7,633 bases of DNA, taken from contig JALQSZ010000068.1 of assembly GCA_023264135.1 (NCBI GenBank), positions 1 to 7,633 of the forward strand, given 5' to 3'. Source of the stretch: Acidimicrobiales bacterium (GTDB taxonomy: Bacteria > Actinomycetota > Acidimicrobiia > Acidimicrobiales > Acidimicrobilacustridaceae). Below the pieces are notes generated by a model, which worked only from the letters and a program-made list of their open reading frames with translations, was not told the origin of the DNA and ran no database searches. The translations under genes were made by a program, and so were the position numbers. Positions 1-5,964 of the stretch are shown here, piece after piece; the stretch's first letter is position 1; every line of letters starts with the position of its first letter.

Positions 1-381
1 CCATGGGCAACTGCAGCCGATCCTGCCGGCATCGAAACGGTGATGTTGGCTGCGCCCACCGCTCCCGATGAACGACTCCCGCGTGTCGTCGCTCGATCTC
101 GCGGCTTTGTCTATGCCGTCGGACTTCTTGGCGTCACCGGTGAACGCGATGCACTTGCTGAGTCCTCGCTTGTAATCGCTCGTCGTTTGAAGGCAATTAC
201 CGACAAGCCTGTGCTCGTCGGTGTTGGCGTCTCGAACGGGCAACAAGCAGCAGAGGTCAGTCAGGTCGCCGATGGATGTGTCATTGGATCGGCCCTGATG
301 CGACGCGTAGTTGCCGGTGAAGGCCCTGCAGGTGCCGGCGCCTTTATCGCCGATGTGCGCGCCGCTCTCGACGCATCATGA
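1..381 (+). CDS. trpA: Tryptophan synthase alpha chain, C-terminal part (5' end outside window)
   Basis: The alpha subunit cleaves indole-3-glycerol phosphate to indole and glyceraldehyde-3-phosphate and channels indole to TrpB, the last step of tryptophan synthesis in the cytosol. Frame 1 is open from base 1 and reads PWATAADPAGIETVMLAAPT at the edge, so the gene starts upstream; the first ATG at 40 is internal. About 126 of a usual ~265-270 residues are present. Family marks seen in order: the LAAPTxPDER strand and helix, SRGFVYAVGLLGVTG (the GVTG loop near the active site), VGVGVSNGQQA and DGCVIGSALMRR, the last two forming the phosphate-binding end of the TIM barrel. The barrel closes normally and nothing is broken. 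The stop TGA (379-381) overlaps the globin ATG (378-380), so the two genes are probably co-transcribed and translationally coupled. The N-terminal half and catalytic Glu lie outside the window. Confidence 0.95.
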   Translation, partial: PWATAADPAGIETVMLAAPTAPDERLPRVVARSRGFVYAVGLLGVTGERDALAESSLVIARRLKAITDKPVLVGVGVSNGQQAAEVSQVADGCVIGSALMRRVVAGEGPAGAGAFIADVRAALDAS

Positions 382-806
382 GGGAGAACACTTCCGAGAA
401 CGAGCGACGCCAGATTCCACTCGAGCAACCGTTGTTCGACCGGGTGGATCCCGAATTCTTTGATCGTCTCGTCGATCGCTTCTACGACGGCGTCATTGCC
501 GACCCCGTTCTGGCCCCGCTCTACCCAGCCGACGACCTCGATGGCGCCCGTGAGCGGCTTCGACTGTTCCTCGTTCAGTTTTGGGGAGGCCCGCAGACCT
601 ACAGCGAACAGCGAGGCCACCCCCGTTTGCGCATGCGTCACGAGCCCTACGTGATCGGTGAGGCCGAACGCGAGGCCTGGTTCCGCCTCATGGCGAACGC
701 GGTGGGGGCGGAGGTCGAGGCCGGCGCACTCAGCGATGAGGACGAGGCTCGAATGCTGGGCTATTTCGCTCATTCGGCCCGCTTCATGATGAATGCGCCG
801 GAGTGA
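378..806 (+). CDS. glbO: Group II truncated haemoglobin (trHbO type)
   Basis: A 142-residue haem protein of the 2-over-2 globin fold, probably a cytosolic O2/NO or redox-handling protein; the physiological role of this class is not settled. The match to mycobacterial GlbO is strong: FWGGPQTYSEQRGHPRLRMR is nearly identical to that protein. By alignment with it, Tyr36 is B10, Tyr49 is CD1, His88 is the proximal F8 haem ligand and Trp101 is G8, the complete ligand-binding set of group II. The start is fixed by the ATGA overlap with trpA; no Shine-Dalgarno sequence is seen, so translation probably depends on trpA. The protein has about 13 extra charged residues at the N terminus (RENTSENERRQIP) compared with M. 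tuberculosis GlbO as I remember it; such 'pre-A' tails modulate ligand entry in some trHbs. An internal start would remove this tail, but no good candidate codon exists. Downstream is a 208-base gap before hup. Confidence 0.95.
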   Translation: MRENTSENERRQIPLEQPLFDRVDPEFFDRLVDRFYDGVIADPVLAPLYPADDLDGARERLRLFLVQFWGGPQTYSEQRGHPRLRMRHEPYVIGEAEREAWFRLMANAVGAEVEAGALSDEDEARMLGYFAHSARFMMNAPE

Positions 807-1014
807 CGCACGTCTCCTTTTCGCCCCTGACCAGCATGGATACAGCCTGATGCATGCTTATGCAGAAAAATCCGCTGCCATCCACCATTTCGGCCGCAAC
901 TGCCGCAATGCTTGAGTCCCATCGGGCGGTCCTGCCCGAGTTCGAAGGTGACCGGGGGCCGACCCGGAAGCCAACCCGTGCCGGGCCGCAGGGCTGGGCC
1001 AACAGGAGGAAGTC
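807..1014 (+). promoter_or_regulatory. Leader/promoter region of hup with small inverted repeats
   Basis: No gene is seen here. A short inverted repeat TGCAT-GCTT-ATGCA lies at 851-864. A 6-bp hairpin TCGGGC/GCCCGA (922-927 with 934-939, 6-base loop) and a 5-bp hairpin CCGGG/CCCGG (952-956 with 963-967) follow. The CCCGG arm could instead pair with CCGGG at 981-985, so alternative folds exist close to the ribosome binding site. A weak -10-like TATGCA sits at 859-864, inside the inverted repeat, with no good -35. The region probably holds the hup promoter and a structured 5' leader, but the exact start of transcription cannot be told from sequence. No convincing terminator for trpA-glbO is visible. 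Confidence 0.4.
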
Positions 1015-1296
1015 ATGACCAAGAGCGAACTCATCGCCGAGATCTCGAACCGGACGGGCCAGACCAAGGCCGACGTGGAGAAGACTCTCAAGTCGTTTGA
1101 AGACATCGCCCACGAGATTGTTGCCAAGGGCCAGGAAAAGCTGACGCTCCCGGGCTTCATCAGCTTCGAGCAGACCCACCGCAAGGCTCGTACCGCTCGC
1201 AACCCGCAGACCGGCGAGACCATCAACGTTCCCGCCACCAACGCCGCCAAGGTGTCGGCCGGCGCCAAGCTCAAGGCTTCCGCAAAGGGCGCCTGA
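1015..1296 (+). CDS. hup: HU family DNA-binding protein
   Basis: A 93-residue nucleoid protein that binds and bends DNA as a dimer with little sequence preference. The N-terminal helical dimerisation part (MTKSELIAEISNRTGQTKAD and on to about residue 40) is typical. It is followed by the beta-saddle LTLPGFISFEQ and the arm signature ARNPQTGETINVP (about residues 60-72), where the Pro of RNPQTGE is the one that wedges between base pairs. The tail KVSAGAKLKASAKGA is basic but short, so it lacks the long Lys/Ala-rich extension of mycobacterial and streptomycete HupB/HupS. The start is decided by a near-perfect AGGAGG at 1004-1009, five bases before the ATG, the strongest ribosome binding site in the window and fitting for an abundant protein. 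The gene stands alone: a leader precedes it and an intrinsic terminator follows 22 bases after the stop. Confidence 0.96.
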   Translation: MTKSELIAEISNRTGQTKADVEKTLKSFEDIAHEIVAKGQEKLTLPGFISFEQTHRKARTARNPQTGETINVPATNAAKVSAGAKLKASAKGA

Positions 1297-1318
1297 GTTT
1301 CACAACGCAGTTCTGATC

Positions 1319-1355
1319 GAAGGGGAGCACGAGAGTGCTCCCCTTCTTTCGTTTT
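1319..1355 (+). terminator. Intrinsic terminator after hup
   Basis: Perfect 12-bp stem GAAGGGGAGCAC (1319-1330) with GTGCTCCCCTTC (1335-1346), closed by a GAGA tetraloop of the stable GNRA type, followed by TTTCGTTTT on the + strand. It ends the hup transcript and isolates it from bcp. The stem is perfect and might also stop transcription from the opposite side, but no T tract is present for that strand. Confidence 0.93.
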
Positions 1356-1405
1356 GCCGCGACGCACTCACTTTTGATTCGAGCGGCGTGCCAGTTCTCT
1401 TCGCC

Positions 1406-1411
1406 TACTAG
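1406..1411 (+). promoter_or_regulatory. Candidate -10 element for a bcp-fabZ-ogt promoter
   Basis: TACTAG lies 9 bases before the bcp ATG. If used, transcription would start at or just before the ATG. The only purine-rich stretch, AGGGA (1416-1420), directly touches the ATG and is too close to serve as a ribosome binding site, so a leaderless mRNA would make sense. A TTGATT at 1374-1379 is 26 bases upstream, too far for a normal -35. The last hexamer base also departs from the TAnnnT pattern, so confidence is low. Confidence 0.3.
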
Positions 1412-1420
1412 TTTCAGGGA

Positions 1421-1885
1421 ATGGCCACTACACAACTCGCAGCCGGTGCGAAAGCACCCGCGTTCACGCTCGCCGATCAAACTGATACCAAGGTGAAGCT
1501 TTCGGGATTCGCTGGCACCAAGGTGCTCGTCTACTTCTACCCAAAGGCCGACACTCCCGGTTGCACCACGCAGAGCTGTGGTCTTCGCGATATCGCAAAG
1601 AAGATCGGCGACACCGTCATCATCGGAATTAGTCCAGACCTTCCGGCCAAGCTCGCCAAGTTCGACGACAAATACAACCTTGGTTTCACGCTGTTGTCTG
1701 ATCCCGAACACGTGGTCGCCGAAAAGTACGGCGTGTGGGGCGAGAAGTCGATGTACGGCAAGAAGTACATGGGCATTGTTCGCTCCGCGTTCTTGATCGA
1801 CGAAAAGGGCAAGATCGAAGAGGCCTGGTACAAGGTCAGCCCGAAGGACACGCCAGCCAATCTCTTGAAGGCGCTCGGCAAGTGA
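1421..1885 (+). CDS. bcp: Thioredoxin-dependent thiol peroxidase (Bcp/PrxQ peroxiredoxin)
   Basis: Reduces hydrogen peroxide and organic (including lipid) hydroperoxides with electrons from thioredoxin. The 154 residues match the usual length. After APAFTLADQTD comes the active-site segment YPKADTPGCTTQSC: Cys48 is the peroxidatic and Cys53 the resolving cysteine, five residues apart as in atypical 2-Cys Bcp enzymes. Further family marks are FTLLSDPEHVVAEKYGVWGE, KSMYGKKYMGIVRSAFLID (with the conserved Arg) and the C-terminal helix. No signal peptide, so cytosolic. The ATG at 1421 is the only sensible start: the family N terminus begins a few residues in and no in-frame start with an RBS lies upstream. 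It heads a three-gene unit; its TGA overlaps the GTG of fabZ by 4 bases. Being next to an alkylation-repair gene suggests a stress-protection operon into which fabZ has been built, which is an inference from position. Confidence 0.96.
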   Translation: MATTQLAAGAKAPAFTLADQTDTKVKLSGFAGTKVLVYFYPKADTPGCTTQSCGLRDIAKKIGDTVIIGISPDLPAKLAKFDDKYNLGFTLLSDPEHVVAEKYGVWGEKSMYGKKYMGIVRSAFLIDEKGKIEEAWYKVSPKDTPANLLKALGK

Positions 1886-2307
1886 GCTTTCCCGCTCCCG
1901 CCGATGTTCTTCCGCATCGGCCACCGTTTCTTCTTCTCGACGAAGTCACCCAACTCGAGATCGGTTCGTCAGCTACGGGCCTGTGGCGAATCACTGGCGA
2001 TGAATGGTTCTTCCCAGGACACTTTCCTGGTCGACCAACGTTGCCGGGTGTCCTGATGCTTGAAGCCATTGCGCAACTCGGTGCATACGCAGTGCTGAGT
2101 GATCCGGCGTTCGCCGGCAAGTTGCCGTTGTTCGGCGGTGTTGAGAAGTCTCGATTCCGTCGTCAGGTCGTGCCTGGCGACGTTCTGGAACTTGAAGTCA
2201 CGCTGGGTCGGATGTCGGCACGTGCAGGCAAAGGCTCAGGTCGTGCCCACGTGAGCGGCGAAACCGCAGCGGAAACCGAACTGCTCTTCGTCTTCGCCGA
2301 CGCATAG
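1882..2307 (+). CDS. fabZ: 3-hydroxyacyl-[acyl-carrier-protein] dehydratase FabZ
   Basis: Removes water from 3-hydroxyacyl-ACP to give trans-2-enoyl-ACP in the FAS-II cycle; a hot-dog-fold enzyme of the cytosol. The 141 residues begin MSFPAPADVLPHRPPFLLLD, the classic FabZ N terminus. The catalytic segment FFPGHFPGRPTLPGVLMLEA carries His47 and Glu61, 14 residues apart as in E. coli FabZ. The open frame extends back to 1735, but everything before 1882 is bcp read in another frame. The real start is GTG at 1882, forming a GTGA overlap with the bcp stop. GAAGG at 1867-1871 may help as a weak ribosome binding site. The other FAS-II genes of this window lie on the opposite strand just downstream, so fabZ is on a different transcript from the enzymes it works with. 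Three bases separate it from ogt. Confidence 0.95.
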   Translation: MSFPAPADVLPHRPPFLLLDEVTQLEIGSSATGLWRITGDEWFFPGHFPGRPTLPGVLMLEAIAQLGAYAVLSDPAFAGKLPLFGGVEKSRFRRQVVPGDVLELEVTLGRMSARAGKGSGRAHVSGETAAETELLFVFADA

Positions 2308-2310
2308 CTC

Positions 2311-2784
2311 ATGGCGACTCGGGTTTTCGATGCACCGTTCGGGCCGTTGATTCTGACCGCGTCGGAACTCGGTGTGAGCGAGATCTGGTTTGGTCGTACC
2401 CCACGAGTTGATGTGTCCGACAACAGCGACGCTGCACTCGCGTCTCTCGATGAAGCGCAGCGTCAATTGAGTGAATACTTCGACGGCCGTCGAACAACGT
2501 TCGATGTGCCGTTGGATCGCCGATCGCGAAAAGGCTTTCGCGGTGAAGTGCTCGACGCTCTCGAAACGGTGCCGTTTGGAACAACCGTGACCTATGGAGA
2601 ACTTGCGGCAAACGCTGGTCGACCAAACGCGGCGCGGGCAGTGGGCAGCACGATGGCAACGAATCCGATTGCCATCATCGTTCCGTGTCACCGCGTGCTG
2701 CCGAGCGGAGGTGGCGTCGGACAGTTTGGCGGGGGAGTTGCTGCCAAAGAATGGTTATTGCGTCGAGAGGGATGTCTCGACTGA
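2311..2784 (+). CDS. ogt: Methylated-DNA-[protein]-cysteine S-methyltransferase
   Basis: A suicide DNA-repair protein that moves the alkyl group of O6-alkylguanine (and O4-alkylthymine) to its own cysteine. The 157 residues show a short N-terminal ribonuclease-H-like domain (about 1-70) and the conserved C-terminal domain. The acceptor is Cys126 in IIVPCHRVL. Tyr95 (TVTYGELA), Arg109 (RAVGSTM, the finger that pushes the base out), Asn118 and Glu147 also fit the family. The GGGVGQFGGGVAAKEWLL segment is the active-site loop and last helix. No Ada-type zinc-binding N-terminal domain is present, so it is the Ogt form and not an adaptive regulator. The ATG is only 3 bases after the fabZ stop and has no visible ribosome binding site, so translation is probably coupled. 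It is the last gene of its unit and faces fabF tail to tail, 6 bases away. Confidence 0.96.
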   Translation: MATRVFDAPFGPLILTASELGVSEIWFGRTPRVDVSDNSDAALASLDEAQRQLSEYFDGRRTTFDVPLDRRSRKGFRGEVLDALETVPFGTTVTYGELAANAGRPNAARAVGSTMATNPIAIIVPCHRVLPSGGGVGQFGGGVAAKEWLLRREGCLD

Positions 2785-2790
2785 AACGGC

Positions 2791-3972
2791 TCAGGCCGGC
2801 GGTGGGCCGATCACGATGCAGCCGTTGTGTCCGCCGAAACCGAAGCTGTTGGAAAGCACGGGAGCGGGTGTCCATTCGCGAGCGCTACCAACGACGAGGT
2901 CGATCGGTGCCATCTCGGGATCGACGTTCTCGAAACCTGCGGTTGGCGGAATTGCGCCCTTCTGCATGCCGAGCACGATGCCAACGGCTTCAAGCGAACC
3001 AGCACCGCCAAGTGCATGACCAGTGACGCCCTTGAACGAGGTCACTGCAGGTGGCGTATCGCCGAAGACCTCGGCAATGGCCGCAGCTTCGGCCGCGTCA
3101 TTGAGTGGTGTTGAGGTGCCGTGGGCGTTGACGTAGGTGACATCGGCAGGAACGAGACCAGCGTCGGCGATCGCCGTGCGCATGCAATTGATTGCTCCAA
3201 CGCCACCGGGTGACGGAGCAGTGATGTGATACGCATCCGCGTTCGAGGCAGCGCCCATGAGTTCGGCGAGGATCGTTGCGCCACGTGCCTTCGCCGATTC
3301 CAATTCCTCGAGCACGAGGACGCCAGAACCCTCGGCGAGCACGAAGCCGTTGCGGTCGCGATCGAACGGGCGGGACACGTTGTCGGAAGACATCGCGGTC
3401 ATGTTGGTGAAGCCAGCGATGCAGGTTGGTGTCATGACCGATTCAGAAGAACCGGAGATCATGGCATCGCAAAGACCCGACACGATGAGCCGGTAGGCGT
3501 TGCCGATTGACTGGGTGCCTGCAGCGCACGCGGTGCACGTGTTTTCGCAGGGGCCTTGCCAGCCGTACTTCATTGAGATCGCGGCCGATGCGGCATTCGC
3601 CATGAGCATGGGAACCATGAATGGGCTCACGCGGCGAGCGCCCTTGTGCTCGTTGACAAGTACCTGTTCTTCAAGTGTGGTGAGTCCGCCGATGCCGGTG
3701 CCGATCCAGACACCCTTGCGAGTGGGATCGCCGCCGACATCGCCGGACATTGTCAGTGCTTCGTCGGCAGCGGCCAACGCGAACTGAGCGAAGCGGTCGG
3801 TGCGACGCGCTTCTTTCGGGTTTGCAAAATACGGTTCCGGATCAAAGTTCTCGATGCGTCGCAGACCTTCGGGCGCGGCCGACAACAATCCGTTCCAGTA
3901 CGCCTCGGTGCCGATGCCACAAGGGCTGACGACGCCGACGCCTGTAATCGCAACCCGACGTTTGGTGCTCAC
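2791..3972 (-). CDS. fabF: Beta-ketoacyl-ACP synthase II
   Basis: Condenses malonyl-ACP with the growing acyl-ACP, the elongation step of FAS-II. The 393-residue thiolase-fold protein has catalytic Cys149 (CTACAAGTQSIG), His284 (VNAHGTSTPLND), Lys314 and His319 (FKGVTGHALGGAG), and the C-terminal loop SFGFGGHNG with the gatekeeper Phe. It is about 14 residues shorter than E. coli FabF, and the missing stretch lies between residues 30 and 55: the segment usually bridging the first helix to the KEARRxDRF helix is replaced by a short APEGLRRIENFDPEPYFANP. Cys142 and Cys146 lie unusually close to the catalytic Cys. The start is GTG (3972-3970), overlapping the acpP TGA by 4 bases, and the protein then reads STKRRVAITGVGVVSPCGIG. 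It is the last gene of the fab operon. No hairpin with a T tract follows. Confidence 0.96.
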   Translation of the reverse strand: MSTKRRVAITGVGVVSPCGIGTEAYWNGLLSAAPEGLRRIENFDPEPYFANPKEARRTDRFAQFALAAADEALTMSGDVGGDPTRKGVWIGTGIGGLTTLEEQVLVNEHKGARRVSPFMVPMLMANAASAAISMKYGWQGPCENTCTACAAGTQSIGNAYRLIVSGLCDAMISGSSESVMTPTCIAGFTNMTAMSSDNVSRPFDRDRNGFVLAEGSGVLVLEELESAKARGATILAELMGAASNADAYHITAPSPGGVGAINCMRTAIADAGLVPADVTYVNAHGTSTPLNDAAEAAAIAEVFGDTPPAVTSFKGVTGHALGGAGSLEAVGIVLGMQKGAIPPTAGFENVDPEMAPIDLVVGSAREWTPAPVLSNSFGFGGHNGCIVIGPPPA

Positions 3973-4202
3973 CGCTTCGACATCACCAATTCGTAGGCCT
4001 CACCGACGGTGGTGATGTTCTCAAGCTCGGATTCGTCGACGGAAACGTCGAACTCTTCTTCAAGCTTCATGACCAGTTCTACGAGGTCGAGGCTGTCGGC
4101 ATCGAGATCGTCGGCGAACTTGGCTTCCATCGTCACCTGGTCGGGTGAGACGGCGAGGATCTCAACGGCGCAGGCCTTGAACTTTTCGAAATCGTCACTC
4201 AT
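3969..4202 (-). CDS. acpP: Acyl carrier protein
   Basis: The 77-residue acidic four-helix protein that carries acyl chains of FAS-II on a 4'-phosphopantetheine arm. The attachment site is Ser37 in the DADSLDLVELVMKLEEEFDV motif (DSL at 36-38), with the strongly acidic recognition helix II behind it. Length and charge are standard. The start ATG (4202-4200) is confirmed by AAGGAG on the minus strand (plus coordinates 4208-4213), five bases upstream, the best ribosome binding site in this operon. That fits the need for much more ACP than enzyme. It lies 70 bases after fabG, the widest gap within the operon, which may hold an extra promoter, and overlaps fabF by 4 bases (GTGA). Cys11 is an uncommon residue for an ACP but is away from the prosthetic group. 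Confidence 0.97.
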   Translation of the reverse strand: MSDDFEKFKACAVEILAVSPDQVTMEAKFADDLDADSLDLVELVMKLEEEFDVSVDESELENITTVGEAYELVMSKR

Positions 4203-4272
4203 CGGGGCTCCTTGGTAATCGGTGCGACAAACCTAGTCGGGGGTCGCAGTGGTTTTGGTGCTGCAGGTGTGG
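4203..4272 (-). promoter_or_regulatory. fabG-acpP spacer: possible internal promoter, hairpin and strong RBS
   Basis: On the minus strand this 70-base gap contains TAGGTT (plus 4230-4235), which fits the TAnnnT -10 pattern, but no good -35 at 17-18 bases. A start near 4222 would leave about 20 bases of leader with AAGGAG (4208-4213). Around it is a 6-bp inverted repeat TGCGAC (4223-4228) and GTCGCA (4243-4248) with a 14-base loop, which could be an RNA hairpin that protects a processed acpP-fabF transcript. There is no T tract, so it is not a standard terminator. E. coli is known to have an extra promoter in front of acpP; the parallel here is inference. Confidence 0.4.
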
Positions 4273-4983
4273 TTATCCGCCCATTCCGAGGCCGCCATCG
4301 ACAGGCAGCACGGCACCGGTGATGTACCCGGCAGCATCGGAGGCGAGGAACGAAACCGCGGCGGCGATTTCATCTGGTTGACCCATGCGGCCGAGAGGCA
4401 CGGCGCTCGTAATCGAGTCGCGCATGGCATCGTCGACGGCGGCGAACATGTCGGTGGCAACAGGGCCGGGTGCAACCACGTTCACGGTGACTCCACGGGA
4501 TGCGAATTCGCGGGCGAGCGAACGGGCAAGACCGATGAGCCCTGCTTTCGAAGCGGCGTAATTGGCTTGACCGGCTTGGCCGATAGAGCCAACGACCGAG
4601 CCAATGAAGATGATGCGACCCCAACGGGCGCGCATCATCTTTGGGACGGCGCGGCGAGCGGCGCGAAACCCGCCAACGAGATTGGCGTCAATGACATCGG
4701 AGAAGTCGTCGTCGGTCATGCGCAAGACGAGTTTGTCGATCGTCATGCCGGCATTCGAAACAAGAATTTCCACTGGTCCGAGCTTCTCTTCGATCTCAGT
4801 GAACGCCGCTTCGACCTGTTCGGTGTCGGTGACATCGCACTGCACACAGAGAAGGTCGGCGGCATCTTCTGGAGCTGCGCTTCGGTGAGTGATCGCAACC
4901 CTGTAACCGGCGGCAGCAAACGTCTTTGCGCATGCGAGGCCGATGCCTCGATTTCCACCAGTAACCAGCACCACTCTGCTCAT
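4273..4983 (-). CDS. fabG: 3-oxoacyl-[acyl-carrier-protein] reductase
   Basis: Uses NADPH to reduce 3-ketoacyl-ACP to 3-hydroxyacyl-ACP. The 236-residue short-chain dehydrogenase has the cofactor loop TGGNRGIG (residues 8-15), NAG (77-79), and the catalytic set Asn101, Ser129, Tyr142 and Lys146 (YAASK). The C-terminal segment GYITGAVLPVDGGLGMGG is typical of FabG proper. The open frame extends 17 codons further upstream, but those codons lie in fabH. The start at ATG 4983-4981 gives MSRVVLVTGG, the usual N terminus, and forms an ATGA overlap with the fabH stop. His33-Arg34 after the second strand (ITHRS) fits NADPH preference. Its neighbours on both sides are FAS-II genes, which supports FabG over one of the many other SDR reductases. 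Confidence 0.96.
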   Translation of the reverse strand: MSRVVLVTGGNRGIGLACAKTFAAAGYRVAITHRSAAPEDAADLLCVQCDVTDTEQVEAAFTEIEEKLGPVEILVSNAGMTIDKLVLRMTDDDFSDVIDANLVGGFRAARRAVPKMMRARWGRIIFIGSVVGSIGQAGQANYAASKAGLIGLARSLAREFASRGVTVNVVAPGPVATDMFAAVDDAMRDSITSAVPLGRMGQPDEIAAAVSFLASDAAGYITGAVLPVDGGLGMGG

Positions 4984-5942
4984 GCGTTTTCCTCCGGAAG
5001 GCGACCGGTCCAGCGAATAATTGCGCTTGCCCAACTCATTCCTGCACCGAAGCCAACAAGCAGCACGTTGTCGTCTCGTTTGACGCGTCCGTGTTCGATC
5101 GCATCAACAAGTGCAAGCGGAATGGAGGCCGAAGACGTATTGCCAGTGCGGTCGAGAACGACGGCAACACGATCCATAGGAACGTCGAGGCGCGAGCACG
5201 CAGCTTCGATAATTCGAATGTTGGCCTGATGCGGAACGACGAGCGCAAGATCATCGGACGTGAGGTGTGCGTCGGAAAGCGATGTGCGAGCGGAATCCAC
5301 CATGACCGTGACCGCTTTCCGGAACACTTCCTTGCCGACCATGTTGATGTAACCGCCAATTGGCGCATCGAGAAGTTCGCGAGCGGTGCCATCGGAGCCG
5401 AGGTCGAAGGAAAGAAGTTGTCCTTGTCCTTCAACTGCTTCAAGTACAACGGCACCAGCACCGTTGCCGAAGAGGATTGCGGTGTTGCGATCTTCTTGGT
5501 CGGTGACCTTCGCCAAGGTTTCGGCACCAACGAGAAGAATGCGCTTCAGGCCCATCGCAATGAGGCCGTGGGCTTGAACGAGTCCATAGACGAAGCCCGA
5601 ACACGCGGCGTTGATATCGCATGCGCCGCCATTGATTTCGAGTTCTTCTTGCACCTGCGAAGCGGTCGACGGGATCTGATAATCGGGAGTCGTTGTCGCG
5701 AGGAGAATGAAATCGATATCGGCGCCAGTGAGTCCGGCCATCTCGAGTGCTTTGCGACCGGCTTCGACAGCAAGGCTTGCGGTGGTGCCGCCATGGCGAC
5801 GTTCACGAATGCCAGTGCGTTCGGTAATCCATTCATCGGTCGTGTCGAGCCGAGCTTCAAAGTCGGCGTTGGTGACGACAATGTCGGGAAGTGCAGTTCC
5901 CCAACCGGTGATCGTTGCGCCGAGCGCAGTTGAAGTGGTCAT
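4980..5942 (-). CDS. fabH: Beta-ketoacyl-ACP synthase III
   Basis: Starts fatty-acid synthesis by condensing an acyl-CoA (acetyl-CoA or branched primers) with malonyl-ACP. The 320-residue protein has the Cys-His-Asn set of FabH: Cys114 (NAACSGFVYGL), His238 (VVPHQANIR) and Asn268 (RTGNTSSASIP), with TDEWITERTGIRERR near the N terminus and GFGAGMSWASAI at the C terminus. Whether it prefers straight or branched primers cannot be told from sequence alone. The frame is open to 6050, but those 36 extra codons overlap the end of fabD. The start at ATG 5942-5940 gives MTTSTALGATITGWGTALPD and has GAGGAA four bases ahead. It lies 22 bases after fabD, and its TGA overlaps the fabG ATG. Confidence 0.96.
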   Translation of the reverse strand: MTTSTALGATITGWGTALPDIVVTNADFEARLDTTDEWITERTGIRERRHGGTTASLAVEAGRKALEMAGLTGADIDFILLATTTPDYQIPSTASQVQEELEINGGACDINAACSGFVYGLVQAHGLIAMGLKRILLVGAETLAKVTDQEDRNTAILFGNGAGAVVLEAVEGQGQLLSFDLGSDGTARELLDAPIGGYINMVGKEVFRKAVTVMVDSARTSLSDAHLTSDDLALVVPHQANIRIIEAACSRLDVPMDRVAVVLDRTGNTSSASIPLALVDAIEHGRVKRDDNVLLVGFGAGMSWASAIIRWTGRLPEENA

Positions 5943-5964
5943 CGGTTCCTCGGGGAGTGAGCGA

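Noticed and set aside
936..952. GTTCGAA resembles a tRNA T loop.
   Set aside because: The flanking bases CCCGA and GGTGA do not pair, and no acceptor or anticodon stem surrounds it.
1735..1881. Upstream extension of the fabZ frame to an ATG at 1735.
   Set aside because: This part overlaps the well-conserved end of bcp and gives a sequence unlike any FabZ N terminus; the GTG at 1882 gives the expected start.
4223..4248. TGCGAC/GTCGCA inverted repeat as an intrinsic terminator between fabG and acpP.
   Set aside because: Loop of 14 bases, only 6 pairs and no T tract on either strand; a terminator here would also cut off acpP and fabF.
4249..5229. Long open frame of 326 codons on the + strand opposite fabG and fabH.
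   Set aside because: It is the antisense shadow of two strongly conserved genes, is rich in His, Arg and Gly as such shadows are, and shows no recognisable motif.
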